Source of the DNA: Paraglaciecola sp. T6c
GTDB lineage: Bacteria > Pseudomonadota > Gammaproteobacteria > Enterobacterales > Alteromonadaceae
Direction of reading: 5' to 3'
Assembly (NCBI RefSeq): GCF_000014225.1
Contig: NC_008228.1
Location: 3,038,001 to 3,102,000 of the forward strand
DNA: 64,000 nt
In this document: positions 46,125-55,174 of the stretch, in pieces
How positions within the stretch are numbered: position 1 is the stretch's first letter
Layout of the letters: each line of letters begins with the position of its first letter
Made by a program: the position numbers and the translations under genes
The notes under the pieces: generated by a model
Databases searched by the model: none
Told to the model about the DNA's origin: nothing
What the model saw: only the letters and a program-made list of their open reading frames with translations

Positions 46125-46535
46125 TTATTTGCTATCGTTCTGCGCTTTTTTTGCTTTTATCGATTCTGCTATCGCCTTGAATTCATAGGTTGGGTAGATA
46201 TCCGTGTCAAAAATGCCCCATGCTGATTTTTCAATGGCAAGGTTAAGGGTACGTAAATCTTTTGGGTGAATGTTAACCGTAATCACCTGCCCTAATCCCA
46301 TCATCACATACCAAGATTCAACCTCTATGCCTTTAGGTGGAAACGACTGCCAGAAACGATTTTCATCCATTTTCTGTTGTAATTCAGTCAAGCTCTTGTC
46401 TTGCTGATGTTTCAGTACCACAGTCACAAGGATTTTATCGCTGTTGATGGTATAGTCTTCATTCGCAGATGCCGTTGAAAACACGCCGTAAAAACAAAAA
46501 ACGGCCATGAGTACAGACCTCAGATATTTTTTCAT
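46125..46535 (-). CDS. secreted protein of unknown function
   Basis: 136 residues with a signal peptide (MKKYLRSVLMAVFCFYGVFS TASA split). The mature part (DKILVTVVLKHQQDKSLTEL, FPPKGIEVESWYVMMGLGQV, LRTLNLAIEKSAWGIFDTDI) is a small alpha/beta domain I do not recognise. It ends in a Lys-rich tail (ESIKAKKAQNDSK). Convergent with the LysE gene; nothing in the context suggests a role. Confidence 0.65.
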   Translation of the reverse strand: MKKYLRSVLMAVFCFYGVFSTASANEDYTINSDKILVTVVLKHQQDKSLTELQQKMDENRFWQSFPPKGIEVESWYVMMGLGQVITVNIHPKDLRTLNLAIEKSAWGIFDTDIYPTYEFKAIAESIKAKKAQNDSK

Positions 46536-46704
46536 AGAGCAACCTTGTGAGTAACGTGAGATGGCATCTTGTTATGTTGCCAGTGATATGAGGAATTCGG
46601 ATTTGCTTAGCCAAATGCCTTTATTCTACTTAAGTATATGACAACATTAGGTAAAGATTCCTCTAATATTAAGCTTTTATATCAGTATGAAGTGATCAAC
46701 CAAC

Positions 46705-48423
46705 TTGAACCAAGAAAGGCTAGAAGCCAAACAAATTGACTCCAACACTAGCCTACTAAGGCCCGTGGCCTATTTTTTTGGTTTTCTTTATGCTGTTCTA
46801 ACTGTGGCGCATTTCTTCTTATTAGAAGAGCCTTTTAAGTGGATTTTGTTCTTAGCTGCGCTAGCCACTGCCGTAATTAATACCGCCGTTGGTTTTCGAG
46901 CGAATGATATCGATCCCCCGCGTAAAGAAGTTGTCCTTTTACTGCTTATATTTTTAGCCAGTGCAAATAGCTTTTTGCATCTTTGGTTGTCTCAAGCGCC
47001 CGAACAAACCACCAATATATTCGTTACCGTCATTGCCTCTGGTATCGTTTTGTCGCATCGAGCTTTGTGGTGCAGCGCAGTGCTGTTTAATTGGATTGGG
47101 TGGATAGTCATCAGTAACGTTTTACAAATGGCTCTCATTCAACATTTTTTCTTTGCGATGGCCATGAGTACCTTACTCAGTTGGTTTGCCCATTTGGCTC
47201 GGAAAAACTTGGTAGAAAAACAACAAGAGCTTGAACGGGAACGCGATATCGCCCTTAAGCACGAAAAAGAGGCTAAAGCTGCCACAGAAGCCAAAAGTGC
47301 TTTTTTGGCAAATATGAGTCATGAAATTCGCACGCCCATGAACGGTGTTATCGGCATGATCGAATTGGTGTCGCAAACCAAGCTCGAAAAAGTGCAGCAA
47401 GATTACATAGCAACAGCAAAGCGCAGCGCTGACTCACTTATGGTGATCATTAACGATATTCTCGATTTTTCTAAAATAGAGGTGGGTGAGCTTACCATTG
47501 AGTTAGTGGAATTTGATGTTGAGCAATTTTTTGCAGAATTGCTTCACGACCAACAATTTCAAGCGAGTGAAAAAGGACTAAAACTGTCGCTTATAAAAGA
47601 AGAATTGCAACACACCAAAGTGGTTGGTGATCCCTATCGAATTAGGCAAATTGTCAATAACCTATTGTCTAATGCGATCAAGTTTACCCAGTCAGGCCAT
47701 ATACAAGTGCGTTATAGCTTGACGAGTTCAAGTGACAACTTGGAGTTGCACTGCGCTGTGACAGACACAGGCATAGGCGTGAGTAATGAGGCTTTGCCTT
47801 ATCTCTTTGATTCATTCTCTCAAGCTGATACATCAACAACGAGAAAGTTTGGTGGTACCGGGCTTGGTTTATCAATTACAAAACAGCTTTGCAATTTGAT
47901 GGGCGGAGACATAAAAGTGCAGAGTCAATTAGGTAAAGGCTCAACCTTCGAATTCTCTGTCAAACTTGCTTTTTCACAATGTTCAAACACCGAGCTAGAC
48001 AAGCCTAGCGCAGCCGTAACATTTCCAAACGTACAAGTTTTGTTGGTTGAAGACAATTTTATTAATCAAGAGGTTATGTTGGCAATTCTGCAAGGGTTAG
48101 CAGTAAGAGTGTACATCGCCAATGATGGGCTTGAGGCAATCTCCACCTTGAGTCGTTGCCAAAAAACACGGTTCGATCTCATTCTTATGGATTGCCAAAT
48201 GCCAAACCTTGATGGTTACGAAACCACTAAACGCATTCGCGCGGGTGAAGCGGGCGACATCTTTAAAGACGTTCCCATCGCTGCGCTAACGGCGAACGTG
48301 CTAGATAGCGAACGGTTAAAATGCTTCGAATCAGGAATGAACGAGTATTTGACTAAGCCTGTCGATTTTGACGCACTAAAATCGATTTTGTACAAATATC
48401 AACACGCTAATCTCGAACAGTAA
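46705..48423 (+). CDS. membrane hybrid sensor histidine kinase
   Basis: 572 residues. About six N-terminal membrane segments (15-165) without a recognisable periplasmic sensor domain, then a short coiled coil (EKQQELERERDIALKHEKEA), HisKA with SAFLANMSHEIRTPMNGVIG (His near 206), HATPase with NNLLSNAIKFTQSG, DTGIGV and GGTGLGLSITKQL, and a receiver domain VQVLLVEDNFINQEVM ... LILMDCQMPNLDGYE ... LTKPVDF. No Hpt domain or DNA-binding output, so a separate phosphotransfer partner is expected. Start is the first possible one, TTG 46705, with no strong ribosome binding site; an internal GTG is possible. Signal unknown. Confidence 0.88.
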   Translation: MNQERLEAKQIDSNTSLLRPVAYFFGFLYAVLTVAHFFLLEEPFKWILFLAALATAVINTAVGFRANDIDPPRKEVVLLLLIFLASANSFLHLWLSQAPEQTTNIFVTVIASGIVLSHRALWCSAVLFNWIGWIVISNVLQMALIQHFFFAMAMSTLLSWFAHLARKNLVEKQQELERERDIALKHEKEAKAATEAKSAFLANMSHEIRTPMNGVIGMIELVSQTKLEKVQQDYIATAKRSADSLMVIINDILDFSKIEVGELTIELVEFDVEQFFAELLHDQQFQASEKGLKLSLIKEELQHTKVVGDPYRIRQIVNNLLSNAIKFTQSGHIQVRYSLTSSSDNLELHCAVTDTGIGVSNEALPYLFDSFSQADTSTTRKFGGTGLGLSITKQLCNLMGGDIKVQSQLGKGSTFEFSVKLAFSQCSNTELDKPSAAVTFPNVQVLLVEDNFINQEVMLAILQGLAVRVYIANDGLEAISTLSRCQKTRFDLILMDCQMPNLDGYETTKRIRAGEAGDIFKDVPIAALTANVLDSERLKCFESGMNEYLTKPVDFDALKSILYKYQHANLEQ

Positions 48424-48532
48424 TACAAACTACCTTTCGAGGTTAGCGCCGCAAGATTGCTAAAAACACACTCGATTACCAATGGCTGAAAGCGCGAAGC
48501 CTGCTAATCGGCCCATCTTATTGTAATGGTTA

Positions 48533-49249
48533 CTAGGCTTGTTTTTTCCAGTCCAGCAAGGTCTGAATATGCCCAGTAGATGCAGCAATTAAATAACACG
48601 CTTGTAAATAGCCCTTCATTTTGAAGTCTTCTAGAGTTTGCCCCTTTAATTCAGCGAGTTTCGCTTCATTAATATTATACAGGCCGTCAAAGCGCTTTTG
48701 CTGGCCATCTTTTAGGGTAATATTCAGTTGCAACTCTTCGATTAAGTCCAGCTCGAGCAACGCATTGATAAAGACCTCAGTACGGTTGTTTCCTGACATC
48801 AGTTGACCCAACAAATCAACCATTTGGGTCAGATAAGCACTGGCATTACCTTGCTCATCAAATAAACGCTCACCTTGCTCAGTGTTTACCCTAGGGCTAT
48901 CCATATCCACTGTGAGTACGGTATTCTCGCTAGTTGGCTTGGCGCCGTTTTCTGTCACCCCCACCAAAAATGGCTGGCGTCTCAAATGAATAGGTACATA
49001 ATGCGTGCGCCATTCATTATTTTGCAAAAATAAGTTTTCACCCGCTTCGAATCCCGTCAACACATTTAGACCAAACTGCCCCGTGTTATTGTCTTTCAAA
49101 AAACAAATAGGATACGCAAGGGCAAGTGCCCTCACCTCATCGGCTATCACTGGAATAAAGTGTACATTCTCGCCGAACTCGGCGCCCCTCTGCGTTTTTA
49201 TTAGGGTTTTACTATGCTGTTTAAAATCGATTAGTACTGGCTGGGCCAC
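48533..49249 (-). CDS. SapC family protein
   Basis: 238 residues, GTG start with an excellent AAGGAGG 5 bp ahead. SapC signature: VHFIPVIADEVRALALAYPI, CFLKDNNTGQFGLNVLTGFE, WRTHYVPIHLRRQPFLVGV, and the C-terminal FDGLYNINEAKLAELKGQ. Named after a Campylobacter S-layer-associated gene, these proteins are found in Alteromonadales, Caulobacter and Xanthomonas beside TonB receptors and halogenase-like flavoproteins in carbohydrate loci. Cytoplasmic by sequence; function unknown. It follows the halogenase-like gene by 61 bp, likely in one transcript. Confidence 0.88.
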   Translation of the reverse strand: MAQPVLIDFKQHSKTLIKTQRGAEFGENVHFIPVIADEVRALALAYPICFLKDNNTGQFGLNVLTGFEAGENLFLQNNEWRTHYVPIHLRRQPFLVGVTENGAKPTSENTVLTVDMDSPRVNTEQGERLFDEQGNASAYLTQMVDLLGQLMSGNNRTEVFINALLELDLIEELQLNITLKDGQQKRFDGLYNINEAKLAELKGQTLEDFKMKGYLQACYLIAASTGHIQTLLDWKKQA

Positions 49250-49310
49250 TGCCGCCTCCTTGTTATGCTTGTTTGCTGACTATCCGGGAGTCATGTCGAG
49301 TTGAAAAAGT

Positions 49311-50864
49311 TTACACTTTTTGTAACCCATACTGATAAATTTTATTTATTAACGCGCGGTTACTCGGTAACGTTTTAAGCATTTGCTGAATTTGTTGCGT
49401 GTTTTTTTGGCGAAAATTAGTGGCTCTTTGTTTGTATGAGTCTGACATACCCAACGGGTTCGGCTGCGTATTAAACCCCATGCCGTAAAGCACGTACTGA
49501 TAGCTGGCCGCGGGGAACACCTCTACCGCGTGTTCAAAATCATTATGCCAAGGCGGTTGATATTGCCACAGAGTTAATTGGTCTTGCAGGCTTTGAGGAA
49601 TGCTTGCTGGGTCGCGATTGTCTATCCAAAAAGAAGAGTCATCGCGTTTACTCAGCATATAATGCAGTTTCAAAAAATCGATGATCCGTTCCCATCGGTA
49701 CAAGAACGTGCTGTTGAAGCGCTTGGCAACGATTTCCATCGCATCCCGTGTCGCAGGGAATTGGTCAGCAATCATTGACGCTGATATCTCAACGAGTAAC
49801 AAAGATGATGCTTCTAAGGGCTCAAGAAACCCTGCGGATAACCCAATGGCAACGCAGTTCTGGTGCCAGAATTTTTCTCTGTGCCCGGGATTTAGCGGGA
49901 TTTTACGAATATCAGCTTCGTTTACATGGCCACCCGTTTGGGCGATATAATTGAGCAGCTCTTCACTCGCTTGCGCCTCATTGGTATGAGCGCTGGAATA
50001 AACATGCCCTACCCCGCGCCTGTTTTGCAAACCAATATCCCACACCCAACCGGCTCGTTGCCCGGTTGATATCGTATGCGAGGCAATAGGTGCATCTTCA
50101 CTCTCATAAGGCACGTGTACCGCCAAAGCTTGATCCACAAACAATACATCCTTGCAGGACTTAAAACCAACCTTAAAATGCTCTTTAAGCAGCAGTGATT
50201 TAAAGCCAGTGCAATCGATAAACAAATCCCCCTCGATATCGCCATTAGCGGTTGTAGACACACTGGCTATATCATTATTTTCAGCGGCGTTAATCCTTGT
50301 TACGTTATCCAGAACATGGCGCACGTTTAGTTTTTCAGTGCAATGTTGTTGCAAGAAGGCTGAAAAACGCCCCGCATCTAAATGATAAGCATAATTAATA
50401 ATGGACGTGTATTCAGCGGTCGCAATTGATTTTGGGGCGAGCCCTAATTCACATACCGCCTCTTGCGGGCTGACCGCTTGCGAAAAAGATTGTTCGAACG
50501 GGCGCTCCATCCAATGACGAGCAAGGTTAGTGCTGTCAAAGTCTTGGGGTAGTACAAGTGGATGATAATAAAAATCATCTTCGGCACCTGTGACCCACTT
50601 GGCAAATTTAGCCCCTTGCTTAAACGATACATTGCACTGGCGAATAAAGTCGGTCTCTCTAACACCCATCGCCTTTAGTGTGCGACGCATAGTCGGCCAA
50701 GTTCCCTCGCCCACACCTATGGGTTTCACATCCGGTGATTCTACTAAGGTAATGCTAAAACCATCAGCATATTCGCTTTGAAGTTTGGCGGCTATTGTGC
50801 CAGCGGTTATCCATCCTGCGGTGCCACCGCCTACAATCACGACCGATTTTATTGCCTGTGCCAT
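49311..50864 (-). CDS. tryptophan halogenase-like flavoprotein
   Basis: 517 residues, flavin-dependent halogenase family. FAD motif VVIVGGGTAGW (residues 8-18), the conserved lysine in SFKQGAKF (Lys82, matching the catalytic Lys of PrnA), and GFLEPLEASSLLLVEI carrying the conserved glutamate. The family motif WxWxIP reads WVWDIG (273-278), with Gly for Pro. Strong start (GGAGAG 4 bp ahead of ATG). Because these proteins recur in polysaccharide loci with TonB receptors and SapC, the true substrate may be something other than tryptophan; no chemistry can be assigned. Confidence 0.88.
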   Translation of the reverse strand: MAQAIKSVVIVGGGTAGWITAGTIAAKLQSEYADGFSITLVESPDVKPIGVGEGTWPTMRRTLKAMGVRETDFIRQCNVSFKQGAKFAKWVTGAEDDFYYHPLVLPQDFDSTNLARHWMERPFEQSFSQAVSPQEAVCELGLAPKSIATAEYTSIINYAYHLDAGRFSAFLQQHCTEKLNVRHVLDNVTRINAAENNDIASVSTTANGDIEGDLFIDCTGFKSLLLKEHFKVGFKSCKDVLFVDQALAVHVPYESEDAPIASHTISTGQRAGWVWDIGLQNRRGVGHVYSSAHTNEAQASEELLNYIAQTGGHVNEADIRKIPLNPGHREKFWHQNCVAIGLSAGFLEPLEASSLLLVEISASMIADQFPATRDAMEIVAKRFNSTFLYRWERIIDFLKLHYMLSKRDDSSFWIDNRDPASIPQSLQDQLTLWQYQPPWHNDFEHAVEVFPAASYQYVLYGMGFNTQPNPLGMSDSYKQRATNFRQKNTQQIQQMLKTLPSNRALINKIYQYGLQKV

Positions 50865-50953
50865 ATGACTCTCCAGAGGGCTTATTCTCTTACTAAGCTA
50901 AAAGGTAGTAAAACACTTTGCAGGTGATAAAAGCCATGCTTTTCACCGATAAT

Positions 50954-50977
50954 AAAAAGCCGCCCATAAAGGCGGCT
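50954..50977 (-). terminator. intrinsic terminator after the TonB-dependent receptor gene
   Basis: 7-bp GC-rich stem AGCCGCC (50958-50964) / GGCGGCT (50971-50977), loop CATAAA; on the minus strand followed by TTTTTATTATC. It separates the receptor gene from the halogenase-like gene, which therefore needs its own promoter or readthrough. Confidence 0.8.
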
Positions 50978-51047
50978 CGATTTAATGCTTATAGCGTCGG
51001 CTCAGCATTCACGTGCATGTTTACCTGAATGCTCTGTAGTGGCGCCC

Positions 51048-53822
51048 CTACCATTTACCACTAATACCAAAGCTGAAACGTGGACCATATTGTTCAGCAG
51101 AAATCAGTTGCTCTTGGAAGCGGCCGTGACGACGAACCGTTTCATCCGTCAGGTTTAAACCATCAACATAAACAGTAAAGGTTTCGTTTATCTCGTAGTT
51201 TATACTTAAATCCCACTGACCATACGCTTCAGTGAACGTTGGCTCAGTACCAAGAGACAATAAGAAATCATCGCGCCAGTTATAGGCGATCCGCACTTGA
51301 AGCTTCTCATTTTCATAGAAGCCGACCAAGTTACCTGAATCACTTAAGCCAGTTAATGCAATCGTTTGGTCAAAGTCATATGGGTCAAATGACTCATCGC
51401 TGTCCACCAAGGTGTAGTTGGCCACGGCACCAAATCCGGTATCAGAGAACATATACTGGGCGTTCAACTCCCATCCATCAACCTCACGATTTTGCAGATT
51501 GTCTGGTGTAGCCACATCAAATATCACAATAGGATCAGATGCTTGGCTTAAACACGCTGGGTTTGGCGTATCAGATGAATCTGGGCAGCCAGGGCGTGGA
51601 TTAATACTTGGGTCTCGCAATGGATTGCCATTCACATCGTTAATTGCGCGCTGCTCAACACCTGCGCCGATGAAGTTTTCTACGAATTTTTTGAAGTAAC
51701 CCACAGAGGCATAACTGCCGTCATCGTCATACCATTCAACAGAAAAATCGAAGTTATCTGAGGTGATTGGCAGCAGATTAGGGTTACCTTGTGATGCGTT
51801 AAAGGGGCCTTCTGGTCTAGCATCAATGTTGGTTGACGGGAACATCGCACTTATTCCAGCGCGGGCCAGCGTGCGACTGTATGAGAAGCGGGTTTTCACT
51901 TCTCCCGTTAGCTCCATACTAAAATCAAGATTAGGTAGTATACGCGTGTAGTTACCATCCAGCTCTTGGGCAGTTGCTGTAGTATCAAATACAGGGCGCA
52001 ACTCTTCTGCGTGGCGATAATTCAAGGCAACAATACCTGGCTGCACTGAATAAGCACTTACGTCAGTGTCTTCATAACGTACCCCTACATTTAAATCGAT
52101 AGGGAAATCGTTAAACTCCGTTCTGAAATCAAATGACACATACAAGGCGGTGGTTTTTTCATTCACCCCGTTCGTCGTCACGTCAGGCGCACGAAATAAA
52201 CCTTGGTCTCTAACAATATCGACAAAGGTATTTGCGCTGAATTGCGGAATGTATGGAAACAACGCATTTGCACCAGAGAATTGGTCGGCAAAACCACCTA
52301 AAGGTTCAAACGTAAGTCCAAGATCATCAAGAGGAATATCAACAAATGAGAAACGCTCAGAAAGATAAGTATCGACTTGATAATCAGTGTGCATAACGCC
52401 GAAATTAATCGCTGCTAGTGCGCCATCTTCGATGTTTTCCCAATTACCGTTTATCTGATATTGCTTTATATTATTTTCCATCTCGTAACCACGCAGTTGG
52501 TACAAGTCAGACACTATGTTGTCAGGGTTATACGCGCCACCAGCTAGGCCGGAATCATCAACAACTATAGAGGGGATTTCTCCGCTAAAGTTTGCCCCAA
52601 TCAAAGCAACCGAGCCCGATGGGTTTTTCAAGTTAGCCAATGTTTCCGCTGTTTGTCCATCAGGGTTCGAATGAGATGTTGAATCGTGGGCATCAAACGT
52701 GAGGTTTAGCGATTCCGTTGCTTGCCACTTTAGATTAAAACCAACCGAGTCATTTTCTTTTTTCTCATAACGTTCCCACGCCCAAAAATTGAGTTCGTCA
52801 TTGACATTGGTAATATCAACTAAGGTTCCATTCTCATCAGTAGTTCCTGCTGGATTATCGAACCAGAACGCTTGTTTGTTTGTGGAGCTGGTTTCTTCGA
52901 AGCGTGACATGGTGTAATCCAAGGTTGCTTCAATGTCTTCGTTTGGAGCGAACTGCAACACCAACTGTGCGTTTTGGCGCTCACGCTCGGTGTCAAAGCG
53001 CTCTATTTCAGGTGTCCAGGGTACCCAATAGGCTCCCGTCGGATTATTACTTGTGTTAATGGCACTGGCGTCAACGCCGTTTGGATTTGCACGATTACGT
53101 ACCCAGCCTGATGATGTACCAACACGGTCACGACCGCTGTCACGCTCTGAATGAGATGCCGACAATAAAACGCCAAACTTACCATCAGCAAATGTTTGAC
53201 TGATCATGCCAGAGATTTCTGGGGTAATGCTACTACCTGTGTCTACACTGGAGTCATGGACTCCTTTGACACTTGCAAAGGCTTTGAAACCGTCGTAATC
53301 AAAGGGTTTTGCAGTACTGATATCGATGGTTGCACCAATGCCACCCGAGGCCACATTAGCTTTACCCGTTTTAAACACAGAGACACCTGAAACACTCTCT
53401 GAGGCAATTTCTCGAAAGTTAAAGCTTCTTGAAACACCGTCCGATTGTAATGCAGAAGAATTTGGCATTTGACGACCATTCAAAGTCACTAGGTTAAAGT
53501 TAGGCCCAAAACCACGCACAGTCACCTTGTTACCTTCGTTGTTGGCGCGATCAATCGACACACCACTGATACGCTGTAATGACTCGGCCAAATTGGTGTC
53601 TGGTAACTTACCAATGTCTTCTGCTGAAATAGCGTCTACAACACCTGATGATTCTTGCTTGATCGATGCAGATTTACTTAGCGCACTTCTAATACCAGTC
53701 ACATTAATGACTTCAAGGTCGGCGTCTTCGGCTGCTGTGGACTCCTGCTGTGCATAAACGTTAGTGGATGACACTAACATCGCCATGCATATGGCATTCA
53801 GTTTAAATTTTGCGTTACTCAT
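51048..53822 (-). CDS. TonB-dependent receptor (Xanthomonas/Caulobacter type)
   Basis: 924 residues from ATG 53822 (GAGGTG 6 bp ahead), beginning with a signal peptide (KLNAICMAMLVSSTNVYAQ). N-terminal TonB-box region and plug (EVINVTGIRSALSKSASIKQ, GKLPDTNLAESLQRISGVSI, VTVRGFGPNFNLVTLNGRQM), then a 22-strand type barrel ending YGPRFSFGISGKW. The long extracellular loops and plug type match receptors for carbohydrate oligomers. One loop has a Cys pair (NPRPGCPDSSDTPNPACLSQ). Context next to the anhydrogalactose operon suggests import of agar-derived or similar oligosaccharides; this is inference. Own promoter with a putative GntR operator, own terminator. Confidence 0.93.
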   Translation of the reverse strand: MSNAKFKLNAICMAMLVSSTNVYAQQESTAAEDADLEVINVTGIRSALSKSASIKQESSGVVDAISAEDIGKLPDTNLAESLQRISGVSIDRANNEGNKVTVRGFGPNFNLVTLNGRQMPNSSALQSDGVSRSFNFREIASESVSGVSVFKTGKANVASGGIGATIDISTAKPFDYDGFKAFASVKGVHDSSVDTGSSITPEISGMISQTFADGKFGVLLSASHSERDSGRDRVGTSSGWVRNRANPNGVDASAINTSNNPTGAYWVPWTPEIERFDTERERQNAQLVLQFAPNEDIEATLDYTMSRFEETSSTNKQAFWFDNPAGTTDENGTLVDITNVNDELNFWAWERYEKKENDSVGFNLKWQATESLNLTFDAHDSTSHSNPDGQTAETLANLKNPSGSVALIGANFSGEIPSIVVDDSGLAGGAYNPDNIVSDLYQLRGYEMENNIKQYQINGNWENIEDGALAAINFGVMHTDYQVDTYLSERFSFVDIPLDDLGLTFEPLGGFADQFSGANALFPYIPQFSANTFVDIVRDQGLFRAPDVTTNGVNEKTTALYVSFDFRTEFNDFPIDLNVGVRYEDTDVSAYSVQPGIVALNYRHAEELRPVFDTTATAQELDGNYTRILPNLDFSMELTGEVKTRFSYSRTLARAGISAMFPSTNIDARPEGPFNASQGNPNLLPITSDNFDFSVEWYDDDGSYASVGYFKKFVENFIGAGVEQRAINDVNGNPLRDPSINPRPGCPDSSDTPNPACLSQASDPIVIFDVATPDNLQNREVDGWELNAQYMFSDTGFGAVANYTLVDSDESFDPYDFDQTIALTGLSDSGNLVGFYENEKLQVRIAYNWRDDFLLSLGTEPTFTEAYGQWDLSINYEINETFTVYVDGLNLTDETVRRHGRFQEQLISAEQYGPRFSFGISGKW

Positions 53823-53880
53823 TTCGTGCACCTCAAAAAACATTGGAAATTCAGAATGAATCAGTTCTGGTCATGTTTAC

Positions 53881-53924
53881 ATCATAACCAAACCAATATT
53901 GTCAGCAACAATATTGTTAACAAT
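53881..53924 (-). promoter_or_regulatory. promoter and GntR operator of the TonB receptor gene
   Basis: Minus strand: -35 TTGCTG (53908-53903), 16-bp spacer, -10 TATGAT (53886-53881). The palindrome ATTGTTAACAAT (53913-53924) lies just upstream of the -35. The same 12 bp occurs in the promoter of the divergent catabolic operon at 55122-55133. Confidence 0.5.
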
Positions 53925-54199
53925 TCACAAACAATAATAAAAATTGTAGTAACAAGTCAATCTAAATCAACATTATTTTTACAAATTAACAGGAGAGCGA
54001 TTACGCGTTAAGTAAAAGAGTACATGCCAAGCGGAGTCATTTATTACACGCTTTAAAAGTACATTTAGATTGGCTTGTTAACACTAACCCGCTGAAATTA
54101 TTCGTTATAAAATCTCGATAACCGAATCAGCGGTTACAACAACCTAGTAACTTTGAATTTCAAGCGAGGGGTTAACAGCACGATTGTTAATACGAGAAA

Positions 54200-54316
54200 G
54201 TGAATATTAAGTCGTTGTTCTATGATCAATTGACACGTGTTAACGCTGAAGAGAAAGAGAAAGAGCAAGAGCAAGAGCAAGAGCAAGAGCAAGAGAAATT
54301 AAAAGACTGGGATTAA
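54200..54316 (+). repeat. GAG(A/C)AA hexanucleotide repeat inside a possible 38-residue ORF
   Basis: Eight units of GAGAAA/GAGCAA run from 54251 to 54298. A GTG frame (54200-54316) reads through them, giving MNIKSLFYDQLTRVNAEE, then EK/EQ dipeptides, then KLKDWD and stop. Because the unit is six bases, copy-number change keeps the frame. No good ribosome binding site is seen. It lies between the receptor gene and the GntR gene; the rest of 53925-54398 shows no other gene. Confidence 0.4.
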
Positions 54317-54329
54317 AAAGGAAGAAATT

Positions 54330-54355
54330 AAAAAAGCCGCTTCAAAGAGCGGCTT
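54330..54355 (-). terminator. intrinsic terminator of the GntR gene
   Basis: Perfect 8-bp stem AAGCCGCT (54334-54341) / AGCGGCTT (54348-54355), loop TCAAAG, followed on the minus strand by a U-tract (CTTTTTTAATTTC). Confidence 0.85.
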
Positions 54356-54398
54356 GGAATTTAGCACCCATCTCACTTACGTGAGACGGCCAATCTCA

Positions 54399-55010
54399 CT
54401 ATTTTATATTCTTGCGAATACTGGAAATAGCAAGTTTCAAATCATTTTTACGCAGCGCGTCAACAATATGGCGATGCTCGTCCACCAATGTTTGCGAGTT
54501 ACGAATACGTTGATAGTTCATGCGCATTCGTAACACAACTGGGTACCATAGATTGGTTAAGTCTTCACCACCGGCCAATCCAACAAAATACTTGTGAAAC
54601 TCGATATCGGTTTTGGTTAGCTCAGTAAATTCTTCTTTGTCAAAGTGTTCTTGCATCTTATCGATGATGGCATCCATACGCGCCAAATCCGCTTCAGATA
54701 TATTGTTTTCCAATTGCTTTACTGCATGCTCTTCAATCTTACGACGAATTTCAATACTCAGTTTTTGTAACTCAGGCGTCAGCGGGCTGCTAACCGACGA
54801 CCCTACATTGTCCTTGCTGACTAACAAGCCTTCTTTAGTCAATTTAATTAATACGTCTCTGATCGGGCCGCGAGACGTACCAAAACGTTCAGCCAATTGT
54901 TGTTCATTCAACTTTGTGTTCGGCTCTAATTCGCCAGAGATAATATCTGAGCGCAATACATCAGCGATTTGCTCTCTGACGGAAAGAATTTTATTAGGTA
55001 AGCTTCCCAA
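54399..55010 (-). CDS. GntR family regulator (FCD/FadR-type)
   Basis: 203 residues. N-terminal winged helix ILSVREQIADVLRSDIISGE, LNEQQLAERFGTSRGPIRDV, LIKLTKEGLLVSKDNVGSSV; C-terminal FCD ligand domain with EFHKYFVGLAGG and DEHRHIVDAL. FCD regulators commonly bind sugar acids or other carboxylates, which fits the adjacent operon. The frame has no ATG; TTG 55010 is the first possible start after an in-frame stop, and an ATG at 55020 in another frame opens a short MPLFGKLT peptide overlapping it. It is divergent from the catabolic operon and probably represses it through ATTGTTAACAAT sites. Confidence 0.88.
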   Translation of the reverse strand: MGSLPNKILSVREQIADVLRSDIISGELEPNTKLNEQQLAERFGTSRGPIRDVLIKLTKEGLLVSKDNVGSSVSSPLTPELQKLSIEIRRKIEEHAVKQLENNISEADLARMDAIIDKMQEHFDKEEFTELTKTDIEFHKYFVGLAGGEDLTNLWYPVVLRMRMNYQRIRNSQTLVDEHRHIVDALRKNDLKLAISSIRKNIK

Positions 55011-55112
55011 AAAGCGGCATTATATTATGTACTATATACTAAACGAAAAAGTCTTCGTGTGATAAATATTTTTAGTTAACAATGCTCATATGTATAGCAT
55101 GATCATTTAGGT

Positions 55113-55140
55113 TTGCAATTAATTGTTAACAATGTACAAT
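55113..55140 (+). promoter_or_regulatory. promoter of the anhydrogalactose operon with internal GntR operator
   Basis: -35 TTGCAA (55113-55118), 16-bp spacer, -10 TACAAT (55135-55140). The perfect palindrome ATTGTTAACAAT (55122-55133) fills the spacer, an arrangement expected for repression. A half-site AGTTAACAAT lies at 55074-55084. Confidence 0.6.
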
Positions 55141-55174
55141 TAATTCACGGTCAATTTACATAGTCAGGATTTCC

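Noticed and set aside
49311-50864. Calling this a tryptophan 7-halogenase (PrnA/RebH) with a fixed substrate
   Set aside because: The WxWxIP motif is altered and the context is carbohydrate uptake, so only the family name is justified.
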